A stretch of 64,000 bases of DNA from Epiperipatus broadwayi (taxonomy: Eukaryota; Onychophora; Udeonychophora; Euonychophora; Peripatidae): assembly GCA_028023455.1 (NCBI GenBank), contig JAQFVV010000027.1, positions 10,539,845 through 10,603,844 of the forward strand. The letters are read 5' to 3'. A program made the translations under genes and the position numbers. The notes under the pieces were generated by a model. That model ran no database searches, was not told where the DNA came from, and was given only the letters and a program-made list of their open reading frames with translations. Below, in pieces: positions 22,591 to 35,840 of the stretch. The stretch's first letter is position 1; each line of letters starts with the position of its first letter.

Positions 22591-22645
22591 ATCTAGACCA
22601 ACTGATGATTGCTGGTTTAGCATGAAATACGTATATTGGTGATTA
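22591..22645 (+). ncRNA. Type I hammerhead motif (family C, right arm), best family C copy
   Basis: AGACCAA, CUGAUGA (22602-22608), UUGCUGGUUUAGCAU with UGCU/AGCA stem II, GAAA, UACGUAUA, UUGGUG. Stem III is a perfect 4-bp AUAC/GUAU with essentially no loop, as in the minimal stem III of PLE and retrozyme hammerheads, which often act as dimers. NUH triplet AUA, cleavage predicted after 22635; stem I ACCAA/UUGGU. Confidence 0.7.
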
Positions 22646-22749
22646 TTTATCTTTTCAACATGTGTGTGATCAGGTAGGTCAGCAATGTGAGATGGCACTG
22701 AGAGTGGTAGGTCTTGTGAAAATCTGAGTTTGATTTGATCATATAACTC

Positions 22750-23600
22750 TATTATATTACTATTTGCTTTAGTTGGCATGTGCAACTAATAAACCTTATA
22801 CCTGATTTTCAATATTTACATTTTCATCTGTATGATTACAAATATTTTTTGTAACTATCATTAATTATAATTATACATATGCGATTTTTTTGCATGCATT
22901 AGTGAAGCTGTAATTATACTATAATGTTTAATATGCCTGCTTAGCGCTTTCGAGATTTAGTATTCTAATCTCATACTCATAGCTTTACGAATGAAGACTG
23001 TTGTAATTTATTCTACATATATGCGAATGAGCTTGAATTTTTAATTAGTTAGTCCATTGTTTGGAGAGAGCAAAGCATGCCTCTCTTCTATTAACGGCAG
23101 TGAGATCATTTGCTATGTAAAAAGCTTCTTTGACCTTTCTTTTGGCATCATTCTTCTCTGTGCAAATTATCATTAATACAGTTTGTTTTCTTTAAATCTG
23201 TAATTAAATTTAAGTTTAATTAAATGGATATGTCCAGAAATGTTAATGGTAAAATAAAAATAATACAAATCAGCAATGAAAGGAATAAACTCTACCTACA
23301 CAATAATGAATTAACCCTTGATATAAATCTGAAAAATCTAACAAATGATAAATTAGTTAGAAAGAATGTCACATATAGTAATGTCAAAAGTTTACATAGA
23401 ATTGATGTCACCTAATAATAATAATAGTGTTAGTAGTAATAGTAATAATAATAATTCTATTCATTTATTTAAGTGCTAAACAATAATATGTGGCAGCAAA
23501 GATATCGCATGACCAGATGTCTCGATGGTAGTCATGCAGCAAACAATTCACTTGTTCACAGTCAAGGTAACAAGCTTTAATGTTTTACTTTAAAAGTATT
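22750..23600. other. Gene-free stretch
   Basis: A 63-codon ORF at 23224-23415 resembles no known protein. A short TAATAATAATAG simple repeat lies at ~23415-23455. Nothing else is recognised. Confidence 0.4.
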
Positions 23601-23609
23601 AAAAACCAA

Positions 23610-24275
23610 AATCTGAGAAGATGCAATTCATTCTGAATAGTATTTTTTTTTATTTTACACAGATGTTTGTGTTAACTATTATTTTTCTATTTCCCAAATT
23701 ACAATTCATGCTGAACTAGATTTTTTCCATTTTCCAAAGATACAATTCATTCTGTTAGTATTTTTCAATTTTCTCAAGATGCAATTCATACTGAAGTAGT
23801 TTTTTTTCATTTTCCTCAGATGCAATTCATGCTGACTACTATTTTTCCAATTTCAGTATTTTTCCATTTTCCCAAGATTCAATTTCTGCTTATTAGTATT
23901 TTTCCCAAGATGCAATTTATGCTAACTAGTATTTTTCCATTTTCCCAAGATGCAATTCATTCTGAATTAGTATTAGTTTCATTTTCCCCTAATATGCTGA
24001 CTAGTATTTTTCCATTTTTCCAAAATGAATTCATTCTGAATTAGTATTTTTCTTCATTTTCACAAGATGCAATTCACGCTGAACTAGTATTTTTCCATTT
24101 TCCCAAGATGCAATTCATGTGGAACTAATATTTTTCTATTATAGAATTCATGCTGAACTAGTATTTTTTCATTATCCCAAGATGCAATTCATGCTGAAAT
24201 AGTATTTTTCTATTTTCCCAAGATGCAATTCATGCTGAATGAGTAGTTTTTCATTTTCCAATTCATACTGAGTAA
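23610..24275 (+). repeat. Minisatellite, ~40-bp unit, about 15 degenerate copies
   Basis: The unit is approximately AAGATGCAATTCATGCTGAA followed by CTAGTATTTTTCCATTTTCCC. It recurs across the region with substitutions and indels; copies near 24065-24235 are the most regular. The short ORF overlapping it is only the repeat in translation. Confidence 0.85.
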
Positions 24276-24299
24276 TATTTTCCTTTTTTTTTCATATGG

Positions 24300-24690
24300 A
24301 AATTATGTAATAAATGGACAATAAGATTTAGATAAGAAAACTATAGAACTCTTAGAAGCACATGAGTTCAATTTTTACAGGACTATATGTCAATCTAACA
24401 CCAACTTCAATTCTCCTCCATATTTTTTCATTCATACTATCATATATTTCCATGCATTTTTCTCAATATCACATTTTAAAAAATGCTATGTAAATCCGTT
24501 ATGTAATTTATTTTTTCTTTCAATTACTATAAATCATGTTTTCTTTTCTGTCAAGATTGTAAACATTTATTATATATGTAGTACCATGAATCAATTTATA
24601 TTTAAGACCTCATGTTTTCAAGTGTAGTTTATGTAATCTTTCTTGAATTTCAATAAAGTTTATGCTTTGAAACATAATAATAATACATAG
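24300..24690 (+). mobile_element. LINE family B, 3'-UTR fragment
   Basis: CAATAAAGTTTATGCTTTGA, then AACATAATAATAAT, at 24650-24688 matches the 3' end of the full copy at ~27990-28025 (AATAAAGATCTATCTTCGAA, ACATAATAATAAT). The coding part is missing. It lies head-to-tail with the next family B copy. Confidence 0.6.
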
Positions 24691-25009
24691 TTTTTTGTTG
24701 CTATCGGTATAGGCATGTCCTTTAAGTAAATTTCTTGTAAGAATATTACCTTACCGAATGGCTGCATCATTTTTTTTAAATCTTGGATTGTATAACAGAA
24801 GTATGAGTTTTTAAGTACTCCAATAATGATGCTTTATCTGTTTTCATCTACTGAAACCAACACAAAGTTACCTATAGTTTTAATTAAAGTCTGAAAATGC
24901 TGTTTTTGATTTACCTCAGGCTACACCAAAACATCAATCCTAATTCTATTCCCACACAGATATTAGATCAAGAGGCTATGTTATGTCTTTACATAAGGTC
25001 CCTAAAACC

Positions 25010-25062
25010 TAAATGTTATTTATATGGACAGAGAGGACATCTAGCCATTCAATGCAATGACT
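25010..25062 (+). pseudogene. LINE B ORF1 CCHC zinc-knuckle remnant
   Basis: Translates as KCYLYGQRGHLAIQCND. It has the C-x2-C-x4-H-x4-C spacing of retroelement nucleic-acid-binding knuckles, with the second Cys changed to Tyr. It lies upstream of the RT remnants on the same strand. Confidence 0.6.
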
Positions 25063-28015
25063 TTTCTAGCCAGTAAAAAGCCAAGACAATAATATGAAAT
25101 TATGATACATTTGCATCCAAATGACTTCACCAGTTAGTCCTACCACTTGTGAGTGGTGAAGGATTTCTTCCATTAAATTTAGTTTCATTTCATAATAAAT
25201 GTTTTGCAGCACTCATCGGTTTGTGTTTTTATTCACCAATGCTCCATTATCTGATTGAAATAAATTCTAAATCCTTCTCCATTCTCTGATCACTCAACAC
25301 AGATACTCACCCTAAATCTGACAGGTATATAAACAACTTCAACTCTGCTAGAAAGAACAATGCATGTACTGCTTCCTACATCTATAATAGAGGTTTTTTT
25401 CAGAAACATATATTATGTTATGAAAACTGGATGCCATTGTACTTGATCCAATCCAAAAGTACTTAGCATTTATCAACATACTCTCATTTAACATTGATCA
25501 TTTAACACCCAACTCACCCCCTCCCTCTCATCTTCTAGCAATAGCAAATGAAATACACAGGCAGATCACCATGTGACAGCCAGTACAAGACTCTCAATAG
25601 AATAATATTTAATAATACATGCAATAAACTTAAAGAATATCTAACTGCAAAAAAGAGGAAAAATTGCCTTAGCCAACCTCATACATGGTCTAGGGGTTAC
25701 ATTCATTGGACCCTTAAATATCCCCCCACATTGATGGTAATACAAGCTGAAAGAGTCACATATGCTAGCCAAAACATAGTCTATTTTTCACTATTTAAAA
25801 AAAAAACTTCAGGAACAACAAGTCTTCACACTATCACATGTCTATTTTGGACCATCAGAAACAGATGCTCCATTTAATTCTGGGAAATTTGGAGCCAAAC
25901 TTATCACAATTAACAACACATGTCATCCTGAAATTAATAGCATTCCTAAGTTTGTTTTTTCACACTTGAGCCAATTTACTATGTAATATATATGTAATCT
26001 AGCCAACTACTTGAAAAGATCAGCTTGAACCACATGTACTTCTACTAATCTCACCCTTCCAGTTTGCTAAGAAAGGGTCATCTACCGGATAGGCTGCACT
26101 ACTTTTCAAGACAATCATGAATGAAATACAAAAACAGATAATATATACACCAATTGCAGTTCAATTAGATATTGAGGCAGCCTTCAATTTGGAGCCAATA
26201 AAAATACTACTAGACAAGCTAGATAACACCACCATCCCTCCTACCCTACTCTATGTAATTTCCAATCTTTTCCTTAATAGGGAGATTCATAACACAATGG
26301 TAGAAAATTGCTAACATTCACACCCACACAATCAATCTCACAAGGTTCACCTCCAAGTTTATTCCTGTTCACCTTTTTTATTGATCTACTCACAAGAAAA
26401 ATTCAACAGAAAATATCAGAATTCAAATCCCACACACCAACAGTATACTTCATGTATAGCATTCATAGATGACATCACGATCTTTTTTAAATCTTGCAAA
26501 TAGTTTCCAATATTACAAAAAATAATTGAAGAATATACTTCTAATTTTAAACTATGCTTCAATCTTAATTAAACAGTCACCTGGTTTATATACACAACCA
26601 AGCCATATACAAAAATCTTTCAAGGGAAACCTATTACTTTTCTTGTCTTCCTATTTTACATGGGGACTAATGCAATGAGACAAAGCATACATAACAAACT
26701 ACAAAAAACTGCAACAAAAATTACAACCTCTCTTTCAAAGGCCTACCTTTCTATTTTCTCCAAAGTTCAATTATTCAACATGCTTATTATTATAAAAATT
26801 ATCTATTTTTCTACTATAATAAAATTTTCAAAATGCTTCACTTCAAAAATCTCATCACTTTATACCAAGATATTATGGGGACATAAAGCTGTTGCTTTAT
26901 CAGCTAAATATGTTAGCTGAACACCAAACCACAATGGACTAGGCCTTCACACTATTCACACACTTCACATACAAAAACTGTGAATCTCCTGGAATCAACC
27001 ATAAGGCAGTTCCCTGCACTTTCATGCTTACTCACAGTCACTCCAACAGATTGACTACCACCATCATCTGAATATATGCCATTCCTCATACTTGTCTGAC
27101 ATGAACATATCTAGCCAAGTACATATTCAATTTACAAACAAATACACATATTGGAAAATTTATAACTTATTACATCCAGATGCTTCTACAGGAACACTTG
27201 CACCAATGCTAGAATCAACAATCGTCAATTACTCAGAAGTTTTAGATAATGGTCATTAGAGCCTAAATACTTCAATTTCATCTTGAGAATCAATCACCAT
27301 GCACTACCAACCTCATATTTCCTTCACTTTCGATGTCTATATATCAACATTGATCATTTCTGCAATCTTTGTCATACAGCAGAGGAACCACAACAACATA
27401 TATTTTACACTGCCAAGCTCTATCTAACACTCATAAAGTCATGATGGATACCTATCATTAGCAAAATATCTCAATAAGAAATATTTCCCTATAGAATCTT
27501 ATAAAAACACCTTCTACACCCACAGTGTATGCAGTTACATTCCTATTATATGCATACTGGTATACTCATTGCAGCTTCGCATTCAGATATAACACTAGAT
27601 ATCATTCAGCTACCTTCACAAATAAATTACAACAATTAAGGGCCTGAGATTATAAAATTATCCTCCAGACATTGTAGCTGCAACATGGTCACTTATAAAA
27701 CAATCTTTCAACTTATAACCAGAGTACATTGGCTTAAATAAGCAACAACCAATCACATCTTCACAACCATAACAATAGATATTGTTCAATCATCCAGATA
27801 CTTTTTAAGTAATCACCTAATATTGTAAAATATATATTAATTGACTACAACAGGAGCAACAAAAGAACCTGTGGAACTTACAAGTGAACTCATTACAAGT
27901 AGAACTATTGTAATCAATGAACTATAGGCATGATTGCTTCTGTAACCCATCACAATCAAATTATGTAAAATCTAATGTAATCTTTTTGAAGAATTAATAA
28001 AGATCTATCTTCGAA

Positions 28016-28208
<193 letters not shown>

Positions 28209-28214
28209 CATCTT

Positions 28215-29800
28215 TGAGTATCTTTTGCAAAACAATATAAATTAAAATCCAATCCCACAAAAACATCCGCATGGTCACTCTTTACTGAAAAGCTGTGCAC
28301 AAACACATACCAATCAAAACTAAATTCTTTTCTAGGTTTTCCTTTCATATGGGACTTACAGAAATGAAATGTCTCATACAAAATAAACTAATGGAAGAGG
28401 CCAAAAAATAGTAAACTCTTTATCAAAAACATACTTATCCATATATTCAAAAGCACAGCTTATAAACCAACTCATAATAACAAAAATAGTTTATTATTTA
28501 CCGATTATATCCTTCTCAAAAGCTTTCAAATCAAAACTAAAAACCATCTGTAATCAACTTCTATGGTCCAAAAAGACAGTAGCAATTTCAAACAAAAAGT
28601 TCAATCAATCACCCATTAACAATGGACTAGGTTTACACAATATCAACATTTTTCACATCCAAAAACAAAGGAATCTCATAATTACCATTATACAGCATTT
28701 TCCAAAATTAAAATACCTAGTACAAATCATACCAACTGATCTTCACCTCCAATTCAATCATACATATCAACAATTATTTATGAATTTAAGACAATGGGAA
28801 ACATACCTGGACAATACACAAACAAATATATATATTGGAATATCTATAATCTTACAAACAAAATAAATAACATTAATGATGTACCACTAATGTTAGGGAT
28901 AAACAACAAAAGATTACTAAAAGAATATAAAAAATGGGCCCTGGAACCAAAATTTCTCAACTTTATATTAAAATTAAATATCTATGCCATGCCCACAATC
29001 TTTTTTCTACATCACAAGAGAATGTATTTCACAATAGACTCTTTTTTCAGACTGTGCCATTGAGCAAAAGAAACTCTACAACACTTTCCATGCCAATGTA
29101 CAGCACTTAAACACATAAGAAAAATAATTTTTGACACATAGAAAACCTAACACATCAATTCAAAATATAATTTCTGCATATAAAACAATATCAATACCAC
29201 CTTAGAGCAGACACTTTTATACTATATGCATTTTGGCATACAAAGTGCATTTTTATAATATGAAATAACACCAAGTGGAATCCAGTCATCTTTCACAACA
29301 AATTAATGCAAATAAGGAATTGAGATAAAATCATAACAAAAACCCACTTATATGCTGCAACATGATCACTACTAAAAGAACAAGCAATGCTATGAAATCA
29401 ACACAATAACAAATAACAACTAAGGATCAGACAAGACCAACTAACAAAAACTCCTAGAGAATTTTTTTTTTTGGCTTCAATAGCTTCTAAAACTTTTAAA
29501 TATATGGATACAAACTATAAGCTTCAAAGAGACATCAAAAAAGAAACTTGTAAATAAATTATTAACAATTTTTAAGATCTCATTCAAGTCACAAAATTCA
29601 AACAACTCAACAAGACCTAAATTGAACTATAACACGCAGATATTCTTATGTAACAGAATAAATTAATCTATGTATCAAGATATGTAAAAACACTATTGAT
29701 GTAACCTTTTATAGAATGAATAAAATGCCTTTTTGAAAGCTATTACTACTACTACTAATAATAATAATAATAATGATGATGATGATAATAATTAATAATA
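28215..29800 (+). mobile_element. LINE family B, 5'-truncated copy
   Basis: Begins in the RT C-terminal region: LSKTYLSIYSKAQLIN near 28420-28465 aligns with LSKAYLSIFSKVQLFN of the preceding copy. The frame at 28794-29063 ends with YFTIDSFFRLCH, and a following stop interrupts the finger (RLCH...TLQHFPCQC). The 3' end is TGAATAAAATGCCTTTTTGA at ~29717 and a mixed (ACT)n/(AAT)n/(GAT)n tail at 29740-29790. Confidence 0.7.
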
Positions 29801-30040
29801 ATAATTATTATTATTATTTTATTTAAATGAGTGCATTCTATAGGCATAGATAAAAGGCCTAATTACAGAAGACTGTATTAATAATAAATAAAAACAAAAG
29901 TAAAACCAAAATATTATATATAAGAATACAAAAATATTTTAATCTCATTTATATATATCAATTATATTTTTTATTTTATTTATAGATAAAATATGAATAT
30001 CATCATGATGATAAAGGCAATAAATACTCTTAAAAATATA
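29801..30040. other. AT-rich spacer
   Basis: No feature recognised. Confidence 0.4.
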
Positions 30041-30128
30041 TAAACGAGAGGTCAGCACGACTGCCTTGCACTTGCAGGCAGTTGCCCGGATTGCAGGTTG
30101 TGTCCCGGACGATGCTATGACACTTAAA
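30041..30128 (+). repeat. tRNA-derived SINE (family S), copy 1
   Basis: GAGAGGTCAGCACGACTGCC (A-box region), TTGCACTTGCAGGCAGTTG, a B-box-like GCAGGTTGTGTCCC, then the family end GATGCTATGACAC. The same organisation occurs at 44955-45066, 57905-58017 and 60755-60850. It is markedly GC-rich against its surroundings. Confidence 0.75.
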
Positions 30129-31910
30129 ATATATATATAAACAATGCAGAATCTTTTAAATGATTAGTTCTAAATTTTGCATTGTGAAAAATCTTGCTAT
30201 GTTTCAAATGCATGTTGGAAACACTGTAAAAAAACTTCACTACAGCAGTTTACTATATTAATTTGACCTTTAACTAACCTTGCAAGAAATAAACTATCGT
30301 TTAAGATTTTTTAATAATTTTAAGGAAACACAAGGAAGATTACAAACTTAACCAAACTTTGCTTTATAATGATTTATAAGTTTTGTTTGTACAACATCCA
30401 ATGCACTACTAAGAGGGTGATTATCAGAGTTCAGACAACAGTGACCTCGTTTAGGATTGGTAATATTAAAGACACAAAAGGTGTTCATTAGCTTTTTTGC
30501 TGAAAAATTATTCTCCCTAAAGATGCGATCCATAATTTTAAATGCTTAAAAACATAAATATTGTGTGATGTGAGAATAGTGGTTTAAAATCTAAAACAAT
30601 ACCTAAATCTTTACATTAATTTACTTTTAAAATATTATTTCATTTTAATATATAATTAAATAATATAAAATATGTTTTTGCCTGTAAAAGTAATCATTTT
30701 TGTTTCATCTTCATTTATATTCTTGTATTTATTTACGCATCATAATTCAAATCTACTGATGCACTTTTGTAGATAATTGCAATCAACGGATGTTTTAAGA
30801 AATACAACAATCAGATATAATTTGTGTCAAAAGAATATGTTGTAACATAATAACTCCAATAGCAGTTCAAATTAGTTATTTTATGAAGCTGCATTAAACA
30901 TGAAATGTTTAATTTAAAAAAAGGTTCTCAGAATTTTTATGTCAATTCATTCCACCCGATGGTGCTAATGCAAAAGCACAGCAATATGCAATTTACATGG
31001 CCAAATTTATGGCCTATAGAACAGTTGTGTTCATATTAGCCATTGAGGGCCTAGATTGCATTTTTACACAATTATTACAGCCTGCTAATGTGCTTCATGA
31101 CACTATACAACTAGCACACACTTCATAGATCTCTACTGTATGATGTGAGGGTGTATAGAATTCAACTGGCCATAACTGTTTTAATGTGCATTCAAAGTAA
31201 TGATGTTACACCCTACCTGATGTACTTTTATATACTAATAATAATTGTAAGCCCCTCATCAGGCTTGTCTACACATCTTTGAAGAAGAAAACAATTTCAA
31301 AAGGGTAGGTCCCAGAATCATTTCAGAGAATTCATATGAAAAGGCACATCTGTGAGAGATGTCTGTGATTGCAAGTTTGTTTCAGAAATCCTACGTTTGG
31401 TTTGATCAGAGTAGTGGATTTATTTTATGATCCTTCGGCTGGAAACCATCAGTCCCTCCCTCCCCTGCACATTCCATCACTACGCACTGGAATGTATAAT
31501 GAAATTTAAAACTATAATTTACAAAATAATGTTTTTAAAAAAAAAAGAAATGTATTTTGAAAGAAAAAAAAGAAATGTTTTAAAGAAATAAAAGAACAAA
31601 GTCAAATCTATTTGTTTTTGAATAAATAAATAATTAGAAAAATGTAATGCTTTTAAAAAATAAAACAACAAACTTATATTTATTTGTTTAAATAATAAAA
31701 AAATGTAAATCAGCCCGGTAACGTTATATCTATTTGTTTTTGACTAGGAATAGCACCATCAAGTGGAATGGATTGTCATAAGTACGAGGACTAAAAAAAA
31801 TTATGTATTTATTGTTAAATAAATAATTGCCATATGTGTATGTGTGCATATACTAGAAATAATATACATGTCACTTAAGTTACACTGGTTTAATAAATTA
31901 AAAGAAAAAT
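30129..31910. other. No recognisable gene; GC-richer stretch at 30.95-31.5 kb
   Basis: The stretch at 30940-31500 is less AT-rich and contains RTE-UTR-like or exon-like sequence but no ORF of length. I could not identify it. Confidence 0.3.
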
Positions 31911-31913
31911 TAG

Positions 31914-32149
31914 TTTATATATTTAATAACTGAAATACAGGCTTATTATATACCTGTATGCAATATATAGGGTATATGAGCACAGACTTTCACATGACCC
32001 AGCACTCTCCACTCTATCTCATAACACTGATACACTTGAACACAAATACGTATATTGGTGATTATTTATCTTTTCAACATATATGTGTTGGAGAGGGTTG
32101 GGTCATGTGAAAGTCTGTGCTCATATACTCTATACATTTTATATATTTA
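31914..32149. mobile_element. Minimal family C palindrome (212 bp), 12-bp target duplication, hammerhead core lost
   Basis: TTTATATATTTA occurs at 31914-31925 and 32138-32149. GGTATATGAGCACAGACTTT and its complement form the arms. AATACGTATATTGGTGATTA (~32044) is the family C stem III/stem I strand, but the CUGAUGA and GAAA parts are deleted. It looks like a deletion derivative. Confidence 0.7.
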
Positions 32150-32609
32150 CTTATTAACTATTTTATAATGGAAAGTTACTTTGTAAAAAGTGAGCAATAA
32201 AATAAGTTGTACTGTAAAGGAAGAAAGAAAAATGGTTTTAATGTGTGTCCCCTCTGATTTGCATTCTAAATGGAATTTTAAATAAATACCTTGTCCATTT
32301 CTAAAATGAATTTGATGGCAAATCTAAAATTATGGGTTAATAAAATTAATTAAATTGTTGATCAATTTTTAAAAAATGGTAATGATTTTTTTCTTTCCAT
32401 TGGGAATGTAAATAAAGAAAAAACTATTTTCTTCTTTTGTTCACTTATTTATAAAATAATGATGCAACTTAAAAATATCTATAAAAATTATTTGTTTCCA
32501 CAATGTTTGTTAAAGAAATGATGGAAATGTTTATCAAAACCATGTTATTGTAAAAAAACATCTCAAATCTTGTAACTGGCTTTTAATAAATCTGTTGTTT
32601 GAAAAACAC

Positions 32610-33115
32610 CCTAAGTCCAGTGGTAAGTGTAAATAGCAGTAAGTTGGTATAAATATGTGAAACAAACAACTCAGACTCATCTATTCTAGTTTATCTGAAG
32701 ACTCAACTCAAAGAAGCAGTATTGCAGTGATTCCATGAAGAAGAGAATAAATGCTGGTTAAAACTGTTTTCCACTGTAAATTGGATAGCCATATCTTGCT
32801 GTTTTACAGTATTTTTCAATACTCCATTTATAACAGAAAATATGATGACTTTAGCTAACAAAAGACTAACTAGTATGTGTGGCTAAATAATCAAAAACAC
32901 ACCAGCCAAAATACCTAGAAATGCTATCAGATCCAGAAACTGACACTGAAGTTTTCTAAAATCAGCCATTGCCTGCTTTAATTATGCCATAAAGAAAGAA
33001 GTGGACTGTGCCATGAAACTACTGATTAACATCACCACTTTTACCAGACATCCCATCTAACCTCACCGGTGAACCAGGAGGATAATCACCATCTGTGGAG
33101 GAACTAATGAGACCC
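32610..33115 (+). other. GC-richer, transcript-like segment with TATA-like box
   Basis: TATAAATA at ~32650 is followed about 30 bp later by an ACAACTCAGACTCA initiator-like stretch, then ~430 bp of clearly less AT-rich sequence without a long ORF. Similar segments lie at 55.0-55.4 and 61.2-61.7 kb. It could be an LTR or retroelement leader, or a non-coding first exon. No homology recognised. Confidence 0.25.
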
Positions 33116-33119
33116 ATTC

Positions 33120-34250
33120 ATAAACATAGGAAAAGAATGATATCTGCAGAAAATCATAATTGTAAAAAAACAAACAAACCATAATTGTAACTTTTTTGAA
33201 CTTTTTACTAAGTAAGATCTGATCTGAAATTTAAAATATCTCTTATTATTATCTTTAATACTTTGTACATCTAGTAATAGTTGCAAGTATATAAGCAACA
33301 ATTTTATATATTAATTGTTAACAAATTTGTTAATTTTTTTATTAATCCATTTAGTTTGTGTATTCTTTTTGAGTTCAAACCAAACATCTTGCTCTTAACA
33401 TTCATTGTGCTATTAATATCTACAAGCTTGAAAAATCATGCAATCCACTGGAGATATGCAAGAATGGTGATAATAATTTGTTTATGATGATGACTAGGTG
33501 TTCATATGTTTTCCCAGAAATAAACTTTCTATTTAGAAAGTTTGGCACCTTAAAGATTTTTATATATATATTGAAACTAAAAAAAAAAATAAAAATAAAA
33601 AATACTGTTGCGAGTACTTGTATTTAGTTTAACTTCAGAGCTTGGCTATAAATCATCATCATCACAAATGTTTGGTTAATATTTTTGTATTTAATCATTT
33701 TTAATCAAACTATATTAATCATTTTTAATCTAAATGCTGTCTTTGCCCAACTTGAGTCAATAAATATGTGTATATCTTTGGTTTACCCAAAATTTACCGT
33801 TACAATATAGGTTACTGTTAAGCGCCATCTATGTTGTCAGATTAAATAACCAATGTCTATTGAGAACACTACCAGCTCATATATTTATTGTGTGTGTAGA
33901 ATTAATTATGTTCCAAGCCTCTTATTTTGTTTTTTGAAGTTACTCTCAAAGCAATCCTGGCTGATGTGAGTTTAAAAGGATGGCCGGCAACTCTCTTATG
34001 CTACAAAAACACTGAGCTGCATGATGAGTTCATTTTTGCTCTCTTATGCTTATTATTTCTCTATTAACATATTTTCTATGGTTTTAAACTTCTGCTTTAC
34101 ATATGTTACAATATATTGAAGAGAAATGATCCCAAAACAGATCACTGAACAACACTGGAATCAAATATTTAACAAAATGTAGACTTTTATATAAAAAGGA
34201 TCCCATTCTAACTAAGATTTAGTTAAACCCAAATAATCTAACTTACTAAT
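33120..34250. other. No recognisable gene
   Basis: AT-rich; only short ORFs without family resemblance. An imperfect duplication of TTTTAATCAAACTATATTAA-like sequence lies at 33690-33735. Confidence 0.4.
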
Positions 34251-34254
34251 GATT

Positions 34255-34935
34255 TTAAATTAATTTGAAATATTTCTAATTATAAGATCTAAATATTAAG
34301 TCGTTGTAAATCAAAAGATTTCATGAATGTTGATTTCTAATTGAGGTAGTGGACTAATTAGTAAAGAATTTACTAGCTTCACACTCTCAAATCAAAATGC
34401 TTTAAAACTGCCTATATAATTAGAAAGTAGGTTGAAGATAAGATGCCACTCTTATCTTTATAAAGTCGTAATTTTGTGTTAAGATTTGTAGAGGTCCCTC
34501 TCATGGTAAAATTAAGCACTTAAGGTGCATAATAATAAGGTTAAAGCCTTATATGCATTTATGTGTTGACCACATGCACTTAATAAGAATTAATGTTTAC
34601 AAATTTAAGTTGATTTGAAATATTTCTAAGATCAAATATTAACTTGTTGTGAATCAAAAGATTTCATGAGTGTTGATTTCTAATTGAGATAGTGGACTTA
34701 ATTAGCGAAGAATTTACTAGCTTCACACTCTCAAATCGAAATGCTTTAGATGTGCCTATATAATTAGAAAGTAGGTTGAAGATAAGATGTGGTTCTTATC
34801 TTTATAAAGTCATAATCTTGTGTTAAGATTTGTAGAGGTCCCTCTCATGTTAAAATTAAGCACTTAAAATGCACAATATTAAGGTTAAAGCCTTATATAT
34901 ATTTATATGTTGACCATGTGCTTAACAAGAATAAT
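34255..34935 (+). repeat. Tandem duplication, ~350-bp unit
   Basis: TTTGAAATATTTCTAA starts at 34264 and again at 34614 (350-bp period). Matching blocks run through both units (AGTGGACT..AATTAG, ACTAGCTTCACACTCTCAAA, GTAGAGGTCCCTCTCATG, AAGCACTTAA). Divergence is about 5-10% by eye. I found no CUGANGA/GAAA core in it. Confidence 0.85.
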
Positions 34936-34954
34936 TATTATAAAGTGGAAAATG

Positions 34955-35180
34955 TTAAAGCAAATTCCATAGACAAAAAACAATTGTATCAACTTGATTT
35001 TGTCTATCAATAGTTAGTGATACAACATTAATAAAATGCTTAATGTTTGCAGTAATAGATCTGTTTCTCACAAATCCATGCTGAAATTCTGGGATAAATT
35101 TCTTTAGATAAATATAAACTGTTTTATATATTAACCTATTCAAATGATTGAGCTGAAACTGATTATATATAAAAATCAAT
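34955..35180 (-). pseudogene. LINE reverse transcriptase fragment (N-terminal RT motifs)
   Basis: A minus-strand frame contains LNRLIYKTVYIYLKKFIPEF then QHGFVRNRSITANIKHFINV. The QHGF-x-RST-x-NL arrangement is the conserved RT region just before motif A in Jockey/CR1-type LINEs. It ends at VDTIVF where motif A (VDxIYLDFxKAFD) would start. It is a fragment with no visible neighbours from the same element. Confidence 0.65.
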
Positions 35181-35780
35181 TACTTTAGCAATTTTTCACA
35201 TATTAGGAGACAGTGACTTTTGGAGAAAAAAAAAGAAAAAGTATAGGAACTAAAATATCCATGCAACCTGTATAACAAAAGTAGGTATAGTATCAAAACT
35301 AACTGAAGATTTACTTTTCAGCCACCAAAAACAGTCAATACTTGTTGAAGACAAAATTTTACGTATGATAGACAATCATAAATGACAAATAGAGAAGTAA
35401 TACACATGATTAAAAGATGAAATGTTATTGAAAAAAAAATCTCAAAAAAGCAATAAGTTATTAGGAAAGGGTTAGTTATTATGTCATCATTATCTTGAGA
35501 ATTTACAATTTGATTTTCTATTTCCTTTTATAAAGTTCCAAAAACTTCTAGGATTTCTATGCATATTATCTTTACATCATTAGAAAATAAGATTTAATAT
35601 ATATATATTATTATACAATAAGGAATGTGTTGAGGTAAAAATTTAAATTTATAAATTTTAGCCTTAATTATTTTTATAACAGGCAAAACTCACTATACGT
35701 ATTGCCACAGGCAGCAAGCTAGAGTAATCAATGGATGCCAGAAGGCTTGTGCATAAAATTCTCATTTAGTGCCTACTCAT

Positions 35781-35840
35781 CCAATATCCCCAGACTAGTT
35801 TCTGGCTTGTGGCCTTCGTCAATGAGGAGCCTCACATCTG
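35781..35840 (-). ncRNA. Type I hammerhead motif (family A)
   Basis: The minus strand reads CUCCUCA, UUGACGA (C3 to U), A-GGC-CACAA-GCC-A, GAAAC, UAGUC, UGGGGAUAUUGG. The GUC cleavage site maps between 35793 and 35792. The first core base is mutated. Confidence 0.6.

Larger units (their letters stand above)
21959..22743. mobile_element. Palindromic hammerhead element (family C) with 14-bp target duplication
   Basis: TTGATTTGATCATA at 21959-21972 and 22730-22743 bounds a 757-bp element. Arms ~22013-22290 and ~22460-22729 are inverted copies (AATCACCAATATAC and its complement, GAATAGTTTGAAGCCTGTCC and its complement) around a ~170-bp centre. Each arm has one hammerhead motif. Apparent ORFs in both arms translate to the same peptide because they lie in the inverted repeat; I do not regard them as genes. 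Related copies lie at 31.93-32.14 and 37.57-38.00 kb. Confidence 0.8.

Noticed and set aside
22013-22785. Two ORFs on opposite strands encoding nearly the same peptide
   Set aside because: They lie in the two arms of an inverted repeat, and the peptide spans the hammerhead motif. RNA structure explains the conservation better than a protein.
33480-33530. TGATGA ... GAAA segment as another hammerhead
   Set aside because: The first C-U is missing, the gap is long and unpaired, and no flanking complementary strands exist.
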